A DNA stretch of 64,000 bases from an uncultured Prevotella sp. (GCA_945869265.1 CAMBOI010000001.1:62001-126000), one strand, 5' to 3'. Counted from the stretch's first letter, positions 52,137 through 60,889 are shown. Notes: a model not told the origin generated them from the sequence alone. Translations and numbers: made by a program.

Positions 52137-52160
52137 TATTGAATTATTTATTAACTTTGC
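52129..52160 (+). promoter_or_regulatory. Promoter for aroQ, overlapping the xerD start
   Basis: TTTG (52129-52132), 19 bases, TAACTTTGC (52152-52160): full consensus. The -33 element lies within the first codons of xerD. Confidence 0.75.
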
Positions 52161-52165
52161 CGCGT

Positions 52166-52173
52166 CAAAATTA
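52166..52173 (-). promoter_or_regulatory. Likely -7 element for xerD
   Basis: The minus strand reads TAATTTTG (52173-52166), 30-37 bases before the xerD ATG; no clear -33 element. Confidence 0.45.
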
Positions 52174-52212
52174 CATATTTTATTTGAAAAACGAAAACAA
52201 TTATTCAAAATA

Positions 52213-52641
52213 ATGAAGAAAATACAGATAATCAATGGTCCCAACCTCAATCTCTTGGGGGTAAGGGAACCGGGAATCTACGGAAGCAGTTCGTTTGAGA
52301 AGTATCTTCCTGAGTTGCGTGCACAGTATCCCGATGTGCAGATTGACTATTATCAGAGCAACATAGAGGGCGAGCTTATCAACAAGTTGCAGGAGGTGGG
52401 ATTCTCTTATGATGGCATTGTCTTAAATGCCGGTGCATATACCCATACGAGCATTGCCCTTCAGGATTGTATCCGTTCTCTTAAATGTCCTACTATCGAG
52501 GTGCATATATCAAATGTGCACAAGCGCGAGGAGTTTCGTCATCATTCGTATATCTCATGCGCCTGTTTGGGTGTGATATGCGGATTCGGACTTGACAGCT
52601 ATAGATTGGCAGTTGAGGGAATCTTAGGAATTAGGAATTAG
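52213..52641 (+). CDS. aroQ: 3-dehydroquinate dehydratase, type II
   Basis: The protein has 142 residues from the ATG at 52213, after the promoter. It converts 3-dehydroquinate to 3-dehydroshikimate. IINGPNLNLLGVREPGIYG (about 5-23) contains the catalytic Tyr, LNAGAYTHTSIAL (about 76-88) the Asn, and EVHISNVHKREEFRHHSYIS (about 98-117) the catalytic His and Arg. It ends GILGIRN, the final residues and stop being encoded by the GGAATTAGGAATTAG repeat that also supplies the start of the next gene. Confidence 0.95.
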   Translation: MKKIQIINGPNLNLLGVREPGIYGSSSFEKYLPELRAQYPDVQIDYYQSNIEGELINKLQEVGFSYDGIVLNAGAYTHTSIALQDCIRSLKCPTIEVHISNVHKREEFRHHSYISCACLGVICGFGLDSYRLAVEGILGIRN

Positions 52642-52664
52642 GGATTAGGAATGAGGAATGAGGC
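52628..52664 (+). repeat. Junction repeat shared by aroQ end and methyltransferase start
   Basis: GGAATTAGGAATTAGGGATT and then AGGAATGAGGAATGAGG run without a break. They carry the aroQ TAG (52639-52641) and the methyltransferase ATG (52651). Confidence 0.7.
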
Positions 52665-53289
52665 ATTGTTAGAGAGTTACGTTCGGGAGCATAGTTCGCC
52701 CGAGGGGGAATATCTCTATCGACTTTATCGCGCCACCAATATCTATACGCTGCATGGACGAATGGCAAGCGGACATTTGCAGGGACGCTTGCTTAAGATG
52801 TTGGTGAAGATGGTGAGACCTAAAAATGTGCTTGAGGTGGGCACATTCAGTGGATATAGTGCCATCTGTCTGGCTGAAGGACTTGACGAGGGCGGTAAGG
52901 TATATACCTTTGAGATAAACGACGAGATGGAAGACTTCACCCGTCCCTGGATTGAGGGTTCGTCTGTTGCCGATAAGATAGAGTTTATCATTGGAGATGC
53001 CATCACCGAAGTCCCAAAACTAGGGGTGACCTTCGACATGGCTTTCATTGATGGTGACAAGCGCACATACATCGAGACCTATGAGATGGTGCTGAAGATA
53101 CTTCGTCCGGGGGGATTTATCCTCGCCGACAATACTCTTTGGGACGGACATGTAGTGGAACATGAATACGATAACGACCACCAGACACAAGGTATAAAGT
53201 CATTCAACGACTACATCGCAAACGACGATAGGGTGGAGAAAGTGATATTACCGCTGCGTGATGGTCTTACACTAATAATGAAGAATTAA
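52651..53289 (+). CDS. SAM-dependent O-methyltransferase (caffeoyl-CoA OMT-like)
   Basis: The protein has 212 residues. The N-terminal MRNEALLESYVREHSSPEGEYLYRLYR leads into a Rossmann fold with VLEVGTFSGYSAICLAEGL (motif I, about 61-79), VYTFEINDEMEDFTRPWI and the metal-linked AFIDGDKRTYIETYEMVL (about 131-148), then GGFILADNTLWDGHV. This is the cation-dependent OMT family; the substrate is unknown. The first residues MRNE are encoded by the junction repeat, so this N-terminus may be recent. It follows aroQ by nine bases. Confidence 0.87.
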   Translation: MRNEALLESYVREHSSPEGEYLYRLYRATNIYTLHGRMASGHLQGRLLKMLVKMVRPKNVLEVGTFSGYSAICLAEGLDEGGKVYTFEINDEMEDFTRPWIEGSSVADKIEFIIGDAITEVPKLGVTFDMAFIDGDKRTYIETYEMVLKILRPGGFILADNTLWDGHVVEHEYDNDHQTQGIKSFNDYIANDDRVEKVILPLRDGLTLIMKN

Positions 53290-53375
53290 AAAAATAAAAA
53301 AAGTTATCCAAATGTGTAGCTATTTATATTGATACTACGTCTTAATATCAGATGAAATTTAATTTTTATATAATT

Positions 53376-56192
53376 ATGAAAACAAGAAAACTCTTTTCTA
53401 TGTTGGTACTGCTGTTGTTTGCAGTGGTAACCATGGCACAGCAGATGCCTCCTATCCCTGTGGATAAGGATGTGAAAATCGGCAAGTTGCCCAACGGATT
53501 AACTTATTACATCCGTCACAACGCATGGCCTGAAAACCGTGCAGAGTTCTACATCGCCCAGAAGGTGGGTTCTATTCAAGAGGAGGAGTCGCAGCGCGGT
53601 CTTGCCCATTTCCTTGAGCACATGTGCTTCAATGGCACTGAGCATTTCCCTGGTGATGGAATCCTCAGATGGTGTGAGTCGAAGGGTATAAAGTTTGGCA
53701 CCGACCTCAATGCCTATACAAGTATCGCCGAGACTGTATATAACATAAGTAATGTACCGTCGAGCGACAAGAATGTTGTTGACTCTTGTCTGCTTATTCT
53801 CCACGACTGGGCTGACGGTTTGTTGCTCGAACCCGAGGAAATCGACAAGGAGCGTGGTGTCATCCATGAGGAATGGCGCATGAGAACAAGTGCTTCGTCA
53901 CGTATGTTTGAGCGCAATCTGCCTACTATCTATCCTGGAAGTAAGTATGGTGTGAGATACCCCATTGGTTTGATGTCTGTGATCGACAACTTCAAGTATC
54001 AGGAGTTGCGCAACTACTATGAGAAGTGGTATCGTCCTGACAATCAGGGAATCATCGTTGTAGGTGATATCGACGTGAATTATGTAGAGCAGAAGATTAA
54101 GGATATGTTCAGCTCTATTAAGATGCCAGAGAACCCCGCACCTGTGGTTGCCGAGGCAGTGCCCGACAACGCTGAGCCAATCGTTGTAGTTGACAAGGAC
54201 AAGGAACAGACTATCAATTTCGTTGAGATGTTTATAAAGACCGACCCCATCCCCGACGAGATTAAGAGCAATATGCAGTATCTATTCATTGATTATGTCA
54301 AGAATGCTGCCATCGGAACTGTTAACACTCGTCTTGCTGAGTTGCAGCAGGATCCCGCCTGTCCCTATGTGAGCGGTCAGATGGAATACGACAACTTCAT
54401 TTTCGCCAAGACTAAGGATGCAATAGGTATAGTGGCAGTGCCCAAGGAGGGCAAGACCATAGAGGAGTCGCTTGCAGCTGTATATCGCGAGGTGTTGCGT
54501 GCTGCACAGTTTGGTATCACTCCCACTGAATACAAGCGCTATGTGCAGGACTATATAAGCAAGCTCGACAAGATTTACAGCAATAAGGACAAACGCTATA
54601 ACTCGCAGTTTGTTAATGAGTATAAAGAACACTTCCTCGACAAGGAGCCAATCCCGTCGCTCGATGACTACTATCAGGTGATGAAGCAGGTTGTGCCCAA
54701 TATCCCCGTGGAGGCTATCAACCAATTGCTCGGTCAGTTGGCACAGAAGAACGACTCCAACGTGGTTATTATCAACTTCAACAATGAGAAGGAAGGAAAG
54801 GTATATCCCACCAAGGAAAGTATCCTCAAGGCTGTTGCCGACGTGAGGGCAGAGAAATTAGAGGCATACGTGGACAACGTGAAGGACGAGCCTATCATGA
54901 CAACCATGCCTAAGAAGGGCTCTATTAAGAAAGAAATCAAGAACGACAAACTCGGATTCACCGAACTGCAACTCTCTAATGGCGCAAAGGTGATACTGAA
55001 GAAGACCGACCTGAAGGCCGACCAGGTGCTTCTCTCGGGTGAGGGATTCGGTGGCGCATCTCTCTATGGCAAGGAAGACTACATCAACTTCAAGGTGTTT
55101 GGCAATGCAATGAATGCCTCAGGACTTGGCAACTTCTCTAACACTGAGTTGCAAAAGGCTCTTGCCGGTAAGATTGCAAGTGCATCTCTTGATGTATCAA
55201 GAACACGTGTGAACGTTGACGGTTCTTCTACTCCTAACGATGTAGAGACAATGCTGCAGCTCGTACATCTTTACTTCACCAATATAAAGAAGGACGAGAA
55301 GTCGTTTGCAAGCTTCTTGAGCGGTATTGAGACAACACTGCGCAATGCAGAGGTATCTCCCGAGACAGCATTCAACGATTCAGTTACAGCCACTCTGACA
55401 GCACACAACCTGTATGACCGCGACCTTAAGTTGGCCGACCTGAAGGACATCAACTACGACCGCATACTGCAGATTGCCAAGGAGCAGACAGCCAATGCAG
55501 CAGCATTCACATTCACTATCGTGGGTAACTATGACGAGGCTACAATCCGTCCGCTCATCGAGCAGTATATTGCATCGCTGCCATCGCAGAAGAAGGTCGT
55601 AAAGGGTAAGAATATTGTCACCCACTATAAGGGTGAGGCTATCAACCACTTCAAGCGCAAGATGGAGACACCCCAGGCTAACTCAATCGTGGAGTGGTAC
55701 ACTCTTGATGTGCCATATTCACAGGAGAACGCAGTGCGCACCTCTATCGCCGGACAGATTCTTAATATGATTTATCTGAAGACTATCCGCGAGGATGCAA
55801 GTGCAGCTTACAGTTGTGGTGCCCTAGGAAGAACTTCGAAGAATGATTTCGAGGATATGACACGAATTCTGGCTTACTGTCCTCTCAAGCCTGAGATGGC
55901 AGGACAGGTGTTCGACATCATGCACAAGGAGATCAATGGTATGACCAAGAGTGTGGATGCCGACAAATTGCAGAAGGTGAAGGAATATATGCACAAGAGC
56001 ATATCTGACCAGAGAAAGACCAACAACTACTGGTTGCGGATTCTCAACCTCTACACCAACTACGGTATTGACATGGATACTAACTACGATGCCGTTGTGG
56101 ATGCACAGACTCCTGAGACTATCTCCGCTATAGTAGGTGAAATCCTTAAGTCGGGCAACAGGGCTGAGATCCTCATGCTGCCGCAGGAGTAA
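53376..56192 (+). CDS. M16 family zinc peptidase (pitrilysin/insulinase type)
   Basis: The protein has 938 residues from the ATG at 53376 (an ATG at 53352 adds eight residues before the signal). A signal peptide (LFSMLVLLLFAVVTMAQ) is followed by four M16 lobes. The active site is in the first: HFLEH (His78, Glu81, His82), with the distal Glu in GVIHEEWR at about residue 155-160. The third and fourth lobes (about 520-930) are inactive-type. It should act in the periplasm on peptides. It is directly followed by a glycosyltransferase gene five bases later, an unexpected partner. Confidence 0.92.
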   Translation: MKTRKLFSMLVLLLFAVVTMAQQMPPIPVDKDVKIGKLPNGLTYYIRHNAWPENRAEFYIAQKVGSIQEEESQRGLAHFLEHMCFNGTEHFPGDGILRWCESKGIKFGTDLNAYTSIAETVYNISNVPSSDKNVVDSCLLILHDWADGLLLEPEEIDKERGVIHEEWRMRTSASSRMFERNLPTIYPGSKYGVRYPIGLMSVIDNFKYQELRNYYEKWYRPDNQGIIVVGDIDVNYVEQKIKDMFSSIKMPENPAPVVAEAVPDNAEPIVVVDKDKEQTINFVEMFIKTDPIPDEIKSNMQYLFIDYVKNAAIGTVNTRLAELQQDPACPYVSGQMEYDNFIFAKTKDAIGIVAVPKEGKTIEESLAAVYREVLRAAQFGITPTEYKRYVQDYISKLDKIYSNKDKRYNSQFVNEYKEHFLDKEPIPSLDDYYQVMKQVVPNIPVEAINQLLGQLAQKNDSNVVIINFNNEKEGKVYPTKESILKAVADVRAEKLEAYVDNVKDEPIMTTMPKKGSIKKEIKNDKLGFTELQLSNGAKVILKKTDLKADQVLLSGEGFGGASLYGKEDYINFKVFGNAMNASGLGNFSNTELQKALAGKIASASLDVSRTRVNVDGSSTPNDVETMLQLVHLYFTNIKKDEKSFASFLSGIETTLRNAEVSPETAFNDSVTATLTAHNLYDRDLKLADLKDINYDRILQIAKEQTANAAAFTFTIVGNYDEATIRPLIEQYIASLPSQKKVVKGKNIVTHYKGEAINHFKRKMETPQANSIVEWYTLDVPYSQENAVRTSIAGQILNMIYLKTIREDASAAYSCGALGRTSKNDFEDMTRILAYCPLKPEMAGQVFDIMHKEINGMTKSVDADKLQKVKEYMHKSISDQRKTNNYWLRILNLYTNYGIDMDTNYDAVVDAQTPETISAIVGEILKSGNRAEILMLPQE

Positions 56193-56196
56193 GTAT

Positions 56197-57309
56197 ATGA
56201 AGGTTTTCCACATCATATCTCATTTCGATCTTGGCGGTGCTGAGCGCGTTGCTGCAAGTATCGCCAAGTCGAATACTGACGATATGGAATACCATATCGT
56301 GGAGACAATGCGTGGAAAATCGCAGTTTACTAATAACTTTATCAACGAACTAACGGATGCGGGTGTCCAATGCCATAGGGCTTGGATGCCCGACATCCGT
56401 TTTCATTTTCTCTTTGAGCGTATTGCCGCTCTTCTTTTCCCTTTGCGCATGCTTTTTATATGGTTGCGTTGGCATCCTGATGTTATCCACACACACACAG
56501 AGGTGCCTGATATGTGCATTGTGGCATCTGTAAAGCTTTTCCCATTTATTGCCCGCAGTTGCAGGATTGTGAGAACCATACACAACAATGTGCTATGGAC
56601 AGGACAAATCTTTATCGGTAATTTTTGCGAGCGTTTCTTTATTTCCCACAGATGCAATATTGCCATATCCCAATCTGTCAGAGCGTCATATCAACAGAGA
56701 TTCGGCGAGGATACACCTATTATATATAATGGTGTGGGCAAACCGGATAGCAATTGCTATCCTCATCTTGTGGAAGGGAAGATTAACGTCATCTTTGCCG
56801 GACGATTTGAGATGCAGAAAGGAATATCAACTATTGTGGATGTGTTGTCACGGATGAGGGGGAACGAGAGATATCATTTCCACATCTTCGGCGACGGTTC
56901 ATTGTCAGAACTCATCCACAGTCGATTGGGCGAACAGAAGAACGTGAGCATCAATCCACCCTTGTTCTCACTGTCATCCTATCTCTCCTCATTCGACTAT
57001 ATGTTCATGCCATCTGAGTTTGAGGGACTTAGTATAGTGGCGATTGAGGCGTCGATGTCTGCACTTCCCAACATCATCAATGATTGTCCGGGATTGGGTG
57101 AAACCCTGCCTGAAGACTGGCCTCTAAAAGTGGAGAACAACAATGTTGATGCCTATCTTAATATCTTCAACGTGATATTGCCGTCGATGTCGAGAGAGGT
57201 TCTCGGAGCAAAGGCAATGGCGTATGCAGAAGACAATTTCTCATTAGTCAGCATGCAGCGCAATTACGAGAAGGTATATTCCCGTCATTATCCACAACAT
57301 CAACCATGA
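56197..57309 (+). CDS. Glycosyltransferase family 4 protein
   Basis: The protein has 370 residues from the ATG at 56197, four bases after the M16 stop. It is a GT-B fold cytoplasmic glycosyltransferase. IISHFDLGGAERVAASIA (about 5-22) is the acceptor-domain start. VIFAGRFEMQKGISTIVD (about 205-222) and MFMPSEFEGLSIVAIEASMSALP (about 270-292) form the donor site with the E-x7-E motif (EFEGLSIVAIE). The donor and acceptor sugars are unknown. Together with the flippase, LicD and nucleotide-sugar genes downstream it may take part in building a surface glycan, although the non-coding array lies between them. Confidence 0.88.
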   Translation: MKVFHIISHFDLGGAERVAASIAKSNTDDMEYHIVETMRGKSQFTNNFINELTDAGVQCHRAWMPDIRFHFLFERIAALLFPLRMLFIWLRWHPDVIHTHTEVPDMCIVASVKLFPFIARSCRIVRTIHNNVLWTGQIFIGNFCERFFISHRCNIAISQSVRASYQQRFGEDTPIIYNGVGKPDSNCYPHLVEGKINVIFAGRFEMQKGISTIVDVLSRMRGNERYHFHIFGDGSLSELIHSRLGEQKNVSINPPLFSLSSYLSSFDYMFMPSEFEGLSIVAIEASMSALPNIINDCPGLGETLPEDWPLKVENNNVDAYLNIFNVILPSMSREVLGAKAMAYAEDNFSLVSMQRNYEKVYSRHYPQHQP

Positions 57310-57373
57310 TAAAGGCAAGGTCCTATTTTTAGGATATTTTATCATTTCCTCTGTTTGGAAGGTAGTAATAAAA

Positions 57374-57562
57374 GAATAGCTGTTGTAATCATATAAGAAT
57401 AGCTATTTTGACAATGAAAGAACAATTGTTGTGACAATGAGTGAACAGGTAGTAGTGACAATGAGTGAATAGGCTAATCAGTAACTATCTGAACAGACAG
57501 TTGAGATACTATCTGAATCGAACTTATATAATGTTCACAACATGCTATCGTTGTATCCATAA
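57374..57562. repeat. Degenerate array of 23-24-bp units starting GAAYAG
   Basis: Blocks begin at 57374, 57397, 57420, 57443, 57467, 57491 and 57515, with lengths 23, 23, 23, 24, 24 and 24. Starts read GAATAG, GAATAG, GAACAA, GAACAG, GAATAG, GAACAG, GAATCG. Neighbouring blocks share their interiors in pairs or triples: GAATAGCT (1,2), TGACAATGA (2,3,4), ACTATCT (5,6). The next 24 bases (57539-57562) diverge. The phasing is clear by eye. Confidence 0.75.
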
Positions 57563-57645
57563 AAAGCTTTGGATGTCCATCCGAAAGCTTCGAACGGAGA
57601 TTCGAAATCTTTGAATATCCGTTCGAAGGCTTCGAACGAAAAGAT
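57563..57645. repeat. Array of 21-bp units AAAGCTTYGAA...
   Basis: Four blocks begin at 57563, 57584, 57605 and 57626: AAAGCTTTGGATGTCCATCC(G), AAAGCTTCGAACGGAGATTC(G), AAATCTTTGAATATCCGTTC(G) and AAGGCTTCGAACGAAAAGAT. The first three are exactly 21 bp long and end in TCCG/TTCG. It continues the 57374 array with a new unit. An in-frame stop just before the first unit argues against coding. Confidence 0.75.
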
Positions 57646-57676
57646 ATGATACTCCGATTAAGTGAATTAAATCAAG

Positions 57677-59140
57677 TTATCTCCTGCGCCTGATATAGTT
57701 GATACATTCATCCATGATCTTCACTCTCGCCGCCTTCATAACACCGTAATATAATATAGCCGCAATAACGACCCTCAACGGAAGAAGAACAAAGGGAGAG
57801 GCAAGATATGGGGAGATGCCACAGAGCAATGAGGTGGTGAGATAATGAGTGATGACCATCACTCCCGCCGATGCAAGCATAAACGGGGCAATGTCCTTGG
57901 CAATGTCCAAAAAGCCTATTCCGATAAGCCGCTTGGCAAAGATATGCCATACGCCAAGCCATGCTATAGTGAAGGCAGTGTAGGCAATTACCATCGTCAC
58001 TATACCGAAAGAATGAAATGCAAGGATGATGGCTATCTGAAGGAGAATCTGTCCGATATTACACCACATATATATATCTGAGCGTCCTGCGGAAATCACA
58101 AGATGCTGATACATAGTGTAGAAAGGCATGAAGGCTCCGCCCACGCATAGTATCTGGAGCAGAGGCACACTGTCGAGCCATTTGGCGGAGATGGTGACGA
58201 GGATAAACTCCTCTGCCACAAGCGAAAGTCCGAAGAGACATGGGAAGACAAGGAAAGCCGTAAACCTTATCATCTTGCGGAACACGCGCAACTCGCGGTC
58301 CTTGTCGTCGGCTATTTCCACAAGTATTGGTTGAGCCACCTGTTCTATCGTCCCCGAGATGGTGGTGTATGCCATGGTGTCCCATTTCATTGCCTGCGTG
58401 AAATTGCCCACTGTCTTCATCGGGAAGATATTTCCGAAGATAAACGTCAGCACATTGTTGTTGATGGTATTAATGATTGTGGTGATGAGTATCTTCACAC
58501 TGAAGGGGAACATCCTTTTCACTGGCGACATGTCTATATGCAATGATGGACGCCACATATCTCGGGTGTAATAATATCGGCAAATATTCTGTATAAGAAC
58601 GAACATAACCGACTGCACCGCCAAACTCCAATAGGCATATCCGTTGTATGCCATAACAATGCCCACACATCCCGATATCAGCAATGAAATGAATCCAGTG
58701 ATGGCTCGCTCGCGTGCCATTATCTGTTTGAACATGATGGCGTTGCGGGTGATGCCAAAGGCTGATATAAGAAATCCGAGGAAAACGAAGCGCGAGAGCG
58801 ACACTAACTCCGGTGAATGGAAATATCGCGCTATCAATGGAGCAGAAAAAAACAGTATGACATAACAGAGGATGCCCATGGATATATTAAACCAAAAGAC
58901 GGAGTTGTAGTCATTTGCTGTGGGATGCTTTATATTGGTGAGCCCCTGGGTAAAACCGCTGCTTTGGAGGTTGCCTGCTATGAGGCTGAATATGGCGAGA
59001 ACTCCCACAATACCGTAATCGTGGGGTGAAAGCATACGGGCAAGGAAAATGCCGAACACAAGGTTGAGCACCTGCATCGTGCTGCTATTGAGTGCTCCCC
59101 AAAGCAGACCTTTTGCCGTCTTTTCTTTCAGGTTGTCCAT
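57677..59140 (-). CDS. Polysaccharide flippase (MOP/Wzx-like)
   Basis: This 487-residue inner-membrane protein has about fourteen hydrophobic segments. The start KTAKGLLWGALNSSTMQVLNLVFGIFLARMLSPHDYGIVGV is typical of the oligosaccharidyl-lipid flippase family (WzxC-like branch). It moves lipid-linked oligosaccharide units across the inner membrane for capsule, O-antigen or exopolysaccharide. It is transcribed away from licD, which suggests the surface-glycan theme of this segment. The C-terminus is basic (YIRRRR). Confidence 0.9.
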   Translation of the reverse strand: MDNLKEKTAKGLLWGALNSSTMQVLNLVFGIFLARMLSPHDYGIVGVLAIFSLIAGNLQSSGFTQGLTNIKHPTANDYNSVFWFNISMGILCYVILFFSAPLIARYFHSPELVSLSRFVFLGFLISAFGITRNAIMFKQIMARERAITGFISLLISGCVGIVMAYNGYAYWSLAVQSVMFVLIQNICRYYYTRDMWRPSLHIDMSPVKRMFPFSVKILITTIINTINNNVLTFIFGNIFPMKTVGNFTQAMKWDTMAYTTISGTIEQVAQPILVEIADDKDRELRVFRKMIRFTAFLVFPCLFGLSLVAEEFILVTISAKWLDSVPLLQILCVGGAFMPFYTMYQHLVISAGRSDIYMWCNIGQILLQIAIILAFHSFGIVTMVIAYTAFTIAWLGVWHIFAKRLIGIGFLDIAKDIAPFMLASAGVMVITHYLTTSLLCGISPYLASPFVLLPLRVVIAAILYYGVMKAARVKIMDECINYIRRRR

Positions 59141-59161
59141 GTCTTGACTCTATTTTTGGCT

Positions 59162-59170
59162 GCAAAATTA
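59162..59170 (-). promoter_or_regulatory. -7 element for the flippase gene
   Basis: The minus strand reads TAATTTTGC (59170-59162), 22 bases before the ATG. Confidence 0.5.
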
Positions 59171-59210
59171 ATATATTATTCTCATATTTGAAAAAAAAGG
59201 AGAATAATAT

Positions 59211-59241
59211 TTTGTGGAAAACAAAAAAAATACTAACTTTG
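59211..59241 (+). promoter_or_regulatory. Promoter for licD and the downstream genes
   Basis: TTTG (59211-59214), 19 bases, TAACTTTG (59234-59241): full consensus, 28 bases before the ATG. Confidence 0.78.
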
Positions 59242-59269
59242 TCCGCTAAATAAGACAACAAATCTCAAA

Positions 59270-60151
59270 ATGGATATAAAAAAGGTGAAAGACAGGTGGA
59301 ATGCCACCATACTTGACATTCTCAAGAACTTCATGCAGATATGCGACAGACATGGATTGAGATATTATTGTTGCGCAGGTACGGCAATAGGTGCTGTGCG
59401 CCATAATGGTATCATACCATGGGACGACGACATCGATGTCATTATGCCGCGTCCTGATTACGACCGTCTTCTTCAGATTGCCAAGGAGGAGGATTTTGGA
59501 AAGTATGAGATTATCACTCCATATTCCGACCCTACCTATCCTCTATATTTCTCAAAGCTCTCTGATAAAACCACCACTCTTATTGAGGATAAGCAAATAC
59601 CTTGTGTCATCGGGTTATATGTCGATATCTTCCCGCTTGATGCCACCGACGATGATGTGGAGAAGGCAAAGAGGTTGAAGGCAAAATACACGAAGATAAT
59701 AAATCGCCTTAATGCTGTTTCGACACATAATTCCTTTGGTGAATACCTTCAGTTGCTTTCCGACCCGAAGGAGTGGGGGCGTTTTGCCATCAAGACCCTT
59801 GCTTACTTCTGTCGCTCGTCTATTCGCAGGCATCTTATTGCGCAGATGGATGAGATAAGTCATCGATATGATTATGATAAGGCAAAAAATGTGCAGGTAT
59901 ATACTGGTTCCTATGGGTATAAGGAGGTATTCCCCAAGGAGTGGCTTGGCGAAGGAGTGCTGTTCCCCTTTGAGGATATCAAAGTGCCTTTGCCCAAAGA
60001 ATACGACAAGTATCTCCGCCATTTCTTTAATGATTATATGCAGTTTCCACCTGTGGAGCAACGGGTTGAGAAACATCATCGTGCCTATGTCAATCTCGAC
60101 CGCAAGGAAACGAGAAAGGAAGCGTTGGGGAGATTGAAGAATGAAGAATGA
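59270..60151 (+). CDS. LicD family phosphotransferase
   Basis: This 293-residue cytoplasmic protein has the LicD signature: YYCCAGTAIGAVRHNGIIPWDDDIDVIMPRPDY in the first third (about 33-65), with the WDDDIDV acidic metal motif, and later KVPLPKEYDKYLRHFF (about 245-262). LicD enzymes transfer phosphocholine or, with TarI/J-made CDP-ribitol, phospho-alditol to glycans. The stop lies in AATGAAGAATGAAG-type repeats and ispD-like starts 21 bases later. The adjacent cytidylyltransferase would supply the CDP-activated donor (context inference). Confidence 0.9.
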   Translation: MDIKKVKDRWNATILDILKNFMQICDRHGLRYYCCAGTAIGAVRHNGIIPWDDDIDVIMPRPDYDRLLQIAKEEDFGKYEIITPYSDPTYPLYFSKLSDKTTTLIEDKQIPCVIGLYVDIFPLDATDDDVEKAKRLKAKYTKIINRLNAVSTHNSFGEYLQLLSDPKEWGRFAIKTLAYFCRSSIRRHLIAQMDEISHRYDYDKAKNVQVYTGSYGYKEVFPKEWLGEGVLFPFEDIKVPLPKEYDKYLRHFFNDYMQFPPVEQRVEKHHRAYVNLDRKETRKEALGRLKNEE

Positions 60152-60172
60152 AGATTGAAAAATTGAAAGATT
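60133..60172 (+). repeat. AATGAAGAATGAAGATTGAAAAATTGAA junction repeat
   Basis: Units of AATGAAG and ATTGAA carry the licD TGA (60149-60151) and lead to the next ATG at 60173. They match 46800-46840 and 6336-6392 in type. Confidence 0.6.
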
Positions 60173-60889
60173 ATGAATTACGCATTGATAATAGCTGGAG
60201 GTTCCGGCAACAGGATGGGGCAGGATATTCCCAAGCAGTTTATGCATGTAGATAACTGTCCGATTATAATACATACAATGTTGGCATTTCAACGTCATCC
60301 CGATATTGACGGTATTGCCGTGGTATGTCTCGACGGATGGCAGACGGTGTTGCAGTCATACGCCAACCAGTTTATGGTCACTAAGCTGCGCTGGATATTC
60401 CCAGGTGGAAGCAATGGTCAGGAATCCATTCACAATGGTATCTATGGTTTGAAGGATGCCGGTATTGCCGATGACGACCTTGTGCTTGTGCATGATGCAG
60501 TGCGCCCGTTGTTGTCACAGGATATCATATCCTCCAATATCGCTATATGCAAGAAATATGGTTATGCGATTACTGGTATAAAGTGTCGTGAGGCTATACT
60601 CGAGAGTGATGATGGTTTTGCATCTACTACAAGTATTCCGCGTGACAAACTCATACGTACACAGACTCCTCAGACATTCCGCCTGAAAAACCTCATTACT
60701 GCCCATGAAGAGGCTGCTGCACGTGGTATTGCCAATTCTGTTGCCTCGTGCACACTGATGGCTGAACTTGGCGGCAGGGAGATGCACATCGTTCCGGGTT
60801 CGGAGAAGAATATCAAGGTTACAACTATCGAGGACCTCGAAATTCTCAAGGCTCTTATGCATGTTGAGAAGGAAGCGTGGATTAAATGA
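60173..60889 (+). CDS. IspD/TarI-like cytidylyltransferase
   Basis: The protein has 238 residues. The nucleotide-binding start YALIIAGGSGNRMGQDIPKQFMHVD (about 2-26), VLVHDAVRPLLSQDII (about 104-119) and the later SVASCTLMAELGGREMHIVPGSEKNIKVTTIEDLEILKAL are as in IspD and TarI. Both make CDP-activated products: IspD uses methylerythritol 4-phosphate and TarI ribitol 5-phosphate. IspD is usually unlinked to LicD, so the LicD and SDR neighbours favour a TarI-like role. Sequence alone does not decide; other IspD copies outside the window would settle it. Confidence 0.85.
   Translation: MNYALIIAGGSGNRMGQDIPKQFMHVDNCPIIIHTMLAFQRHPDIDGIAVVCLDGWQTVLQSYANQFMVTKLRWIFPGGSNGQESIHNGIYGLKDAGIADDDLVLVHDAVRPLLSQDIISSNIAICKKYGYAITGIKCREAILESDDGFASTTSIPRDKLIRTQTPQTFRLKNLITAHEEAAARGIANSVASCTLMAELGGREMHIVPGSEKNIKVTTIEDLEILKALMHVEKEAWIK

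Larger units (their letters stand above)
57310..57676. other. Non-coding stretch between the GT4 gene and the flippase gene
   Basis: There is no convincing coding frame. After a short weak hairpin (TCCTATTTTTAGGA at about 57323-57336) the region is filled by the phased array at 57374-57645. The two flanking genes are convergent. Confidence 0.7.

Noticed and set aside
57374..57645. CRISPR array
   Set aside because: There is no constant repeat separating unique spacers; the units drift continuously, are 21-24 bp in total, and no cas gene is present.
57563..57650. Open stretch through the 21-bp units (7 codons each) that might encode a heptad-repeat peptide
   Set aside because: A TAA lies directly before the first unit in that frame and no start codon precedes it; the 23-24-bp part of the array cannot be read in one frame.
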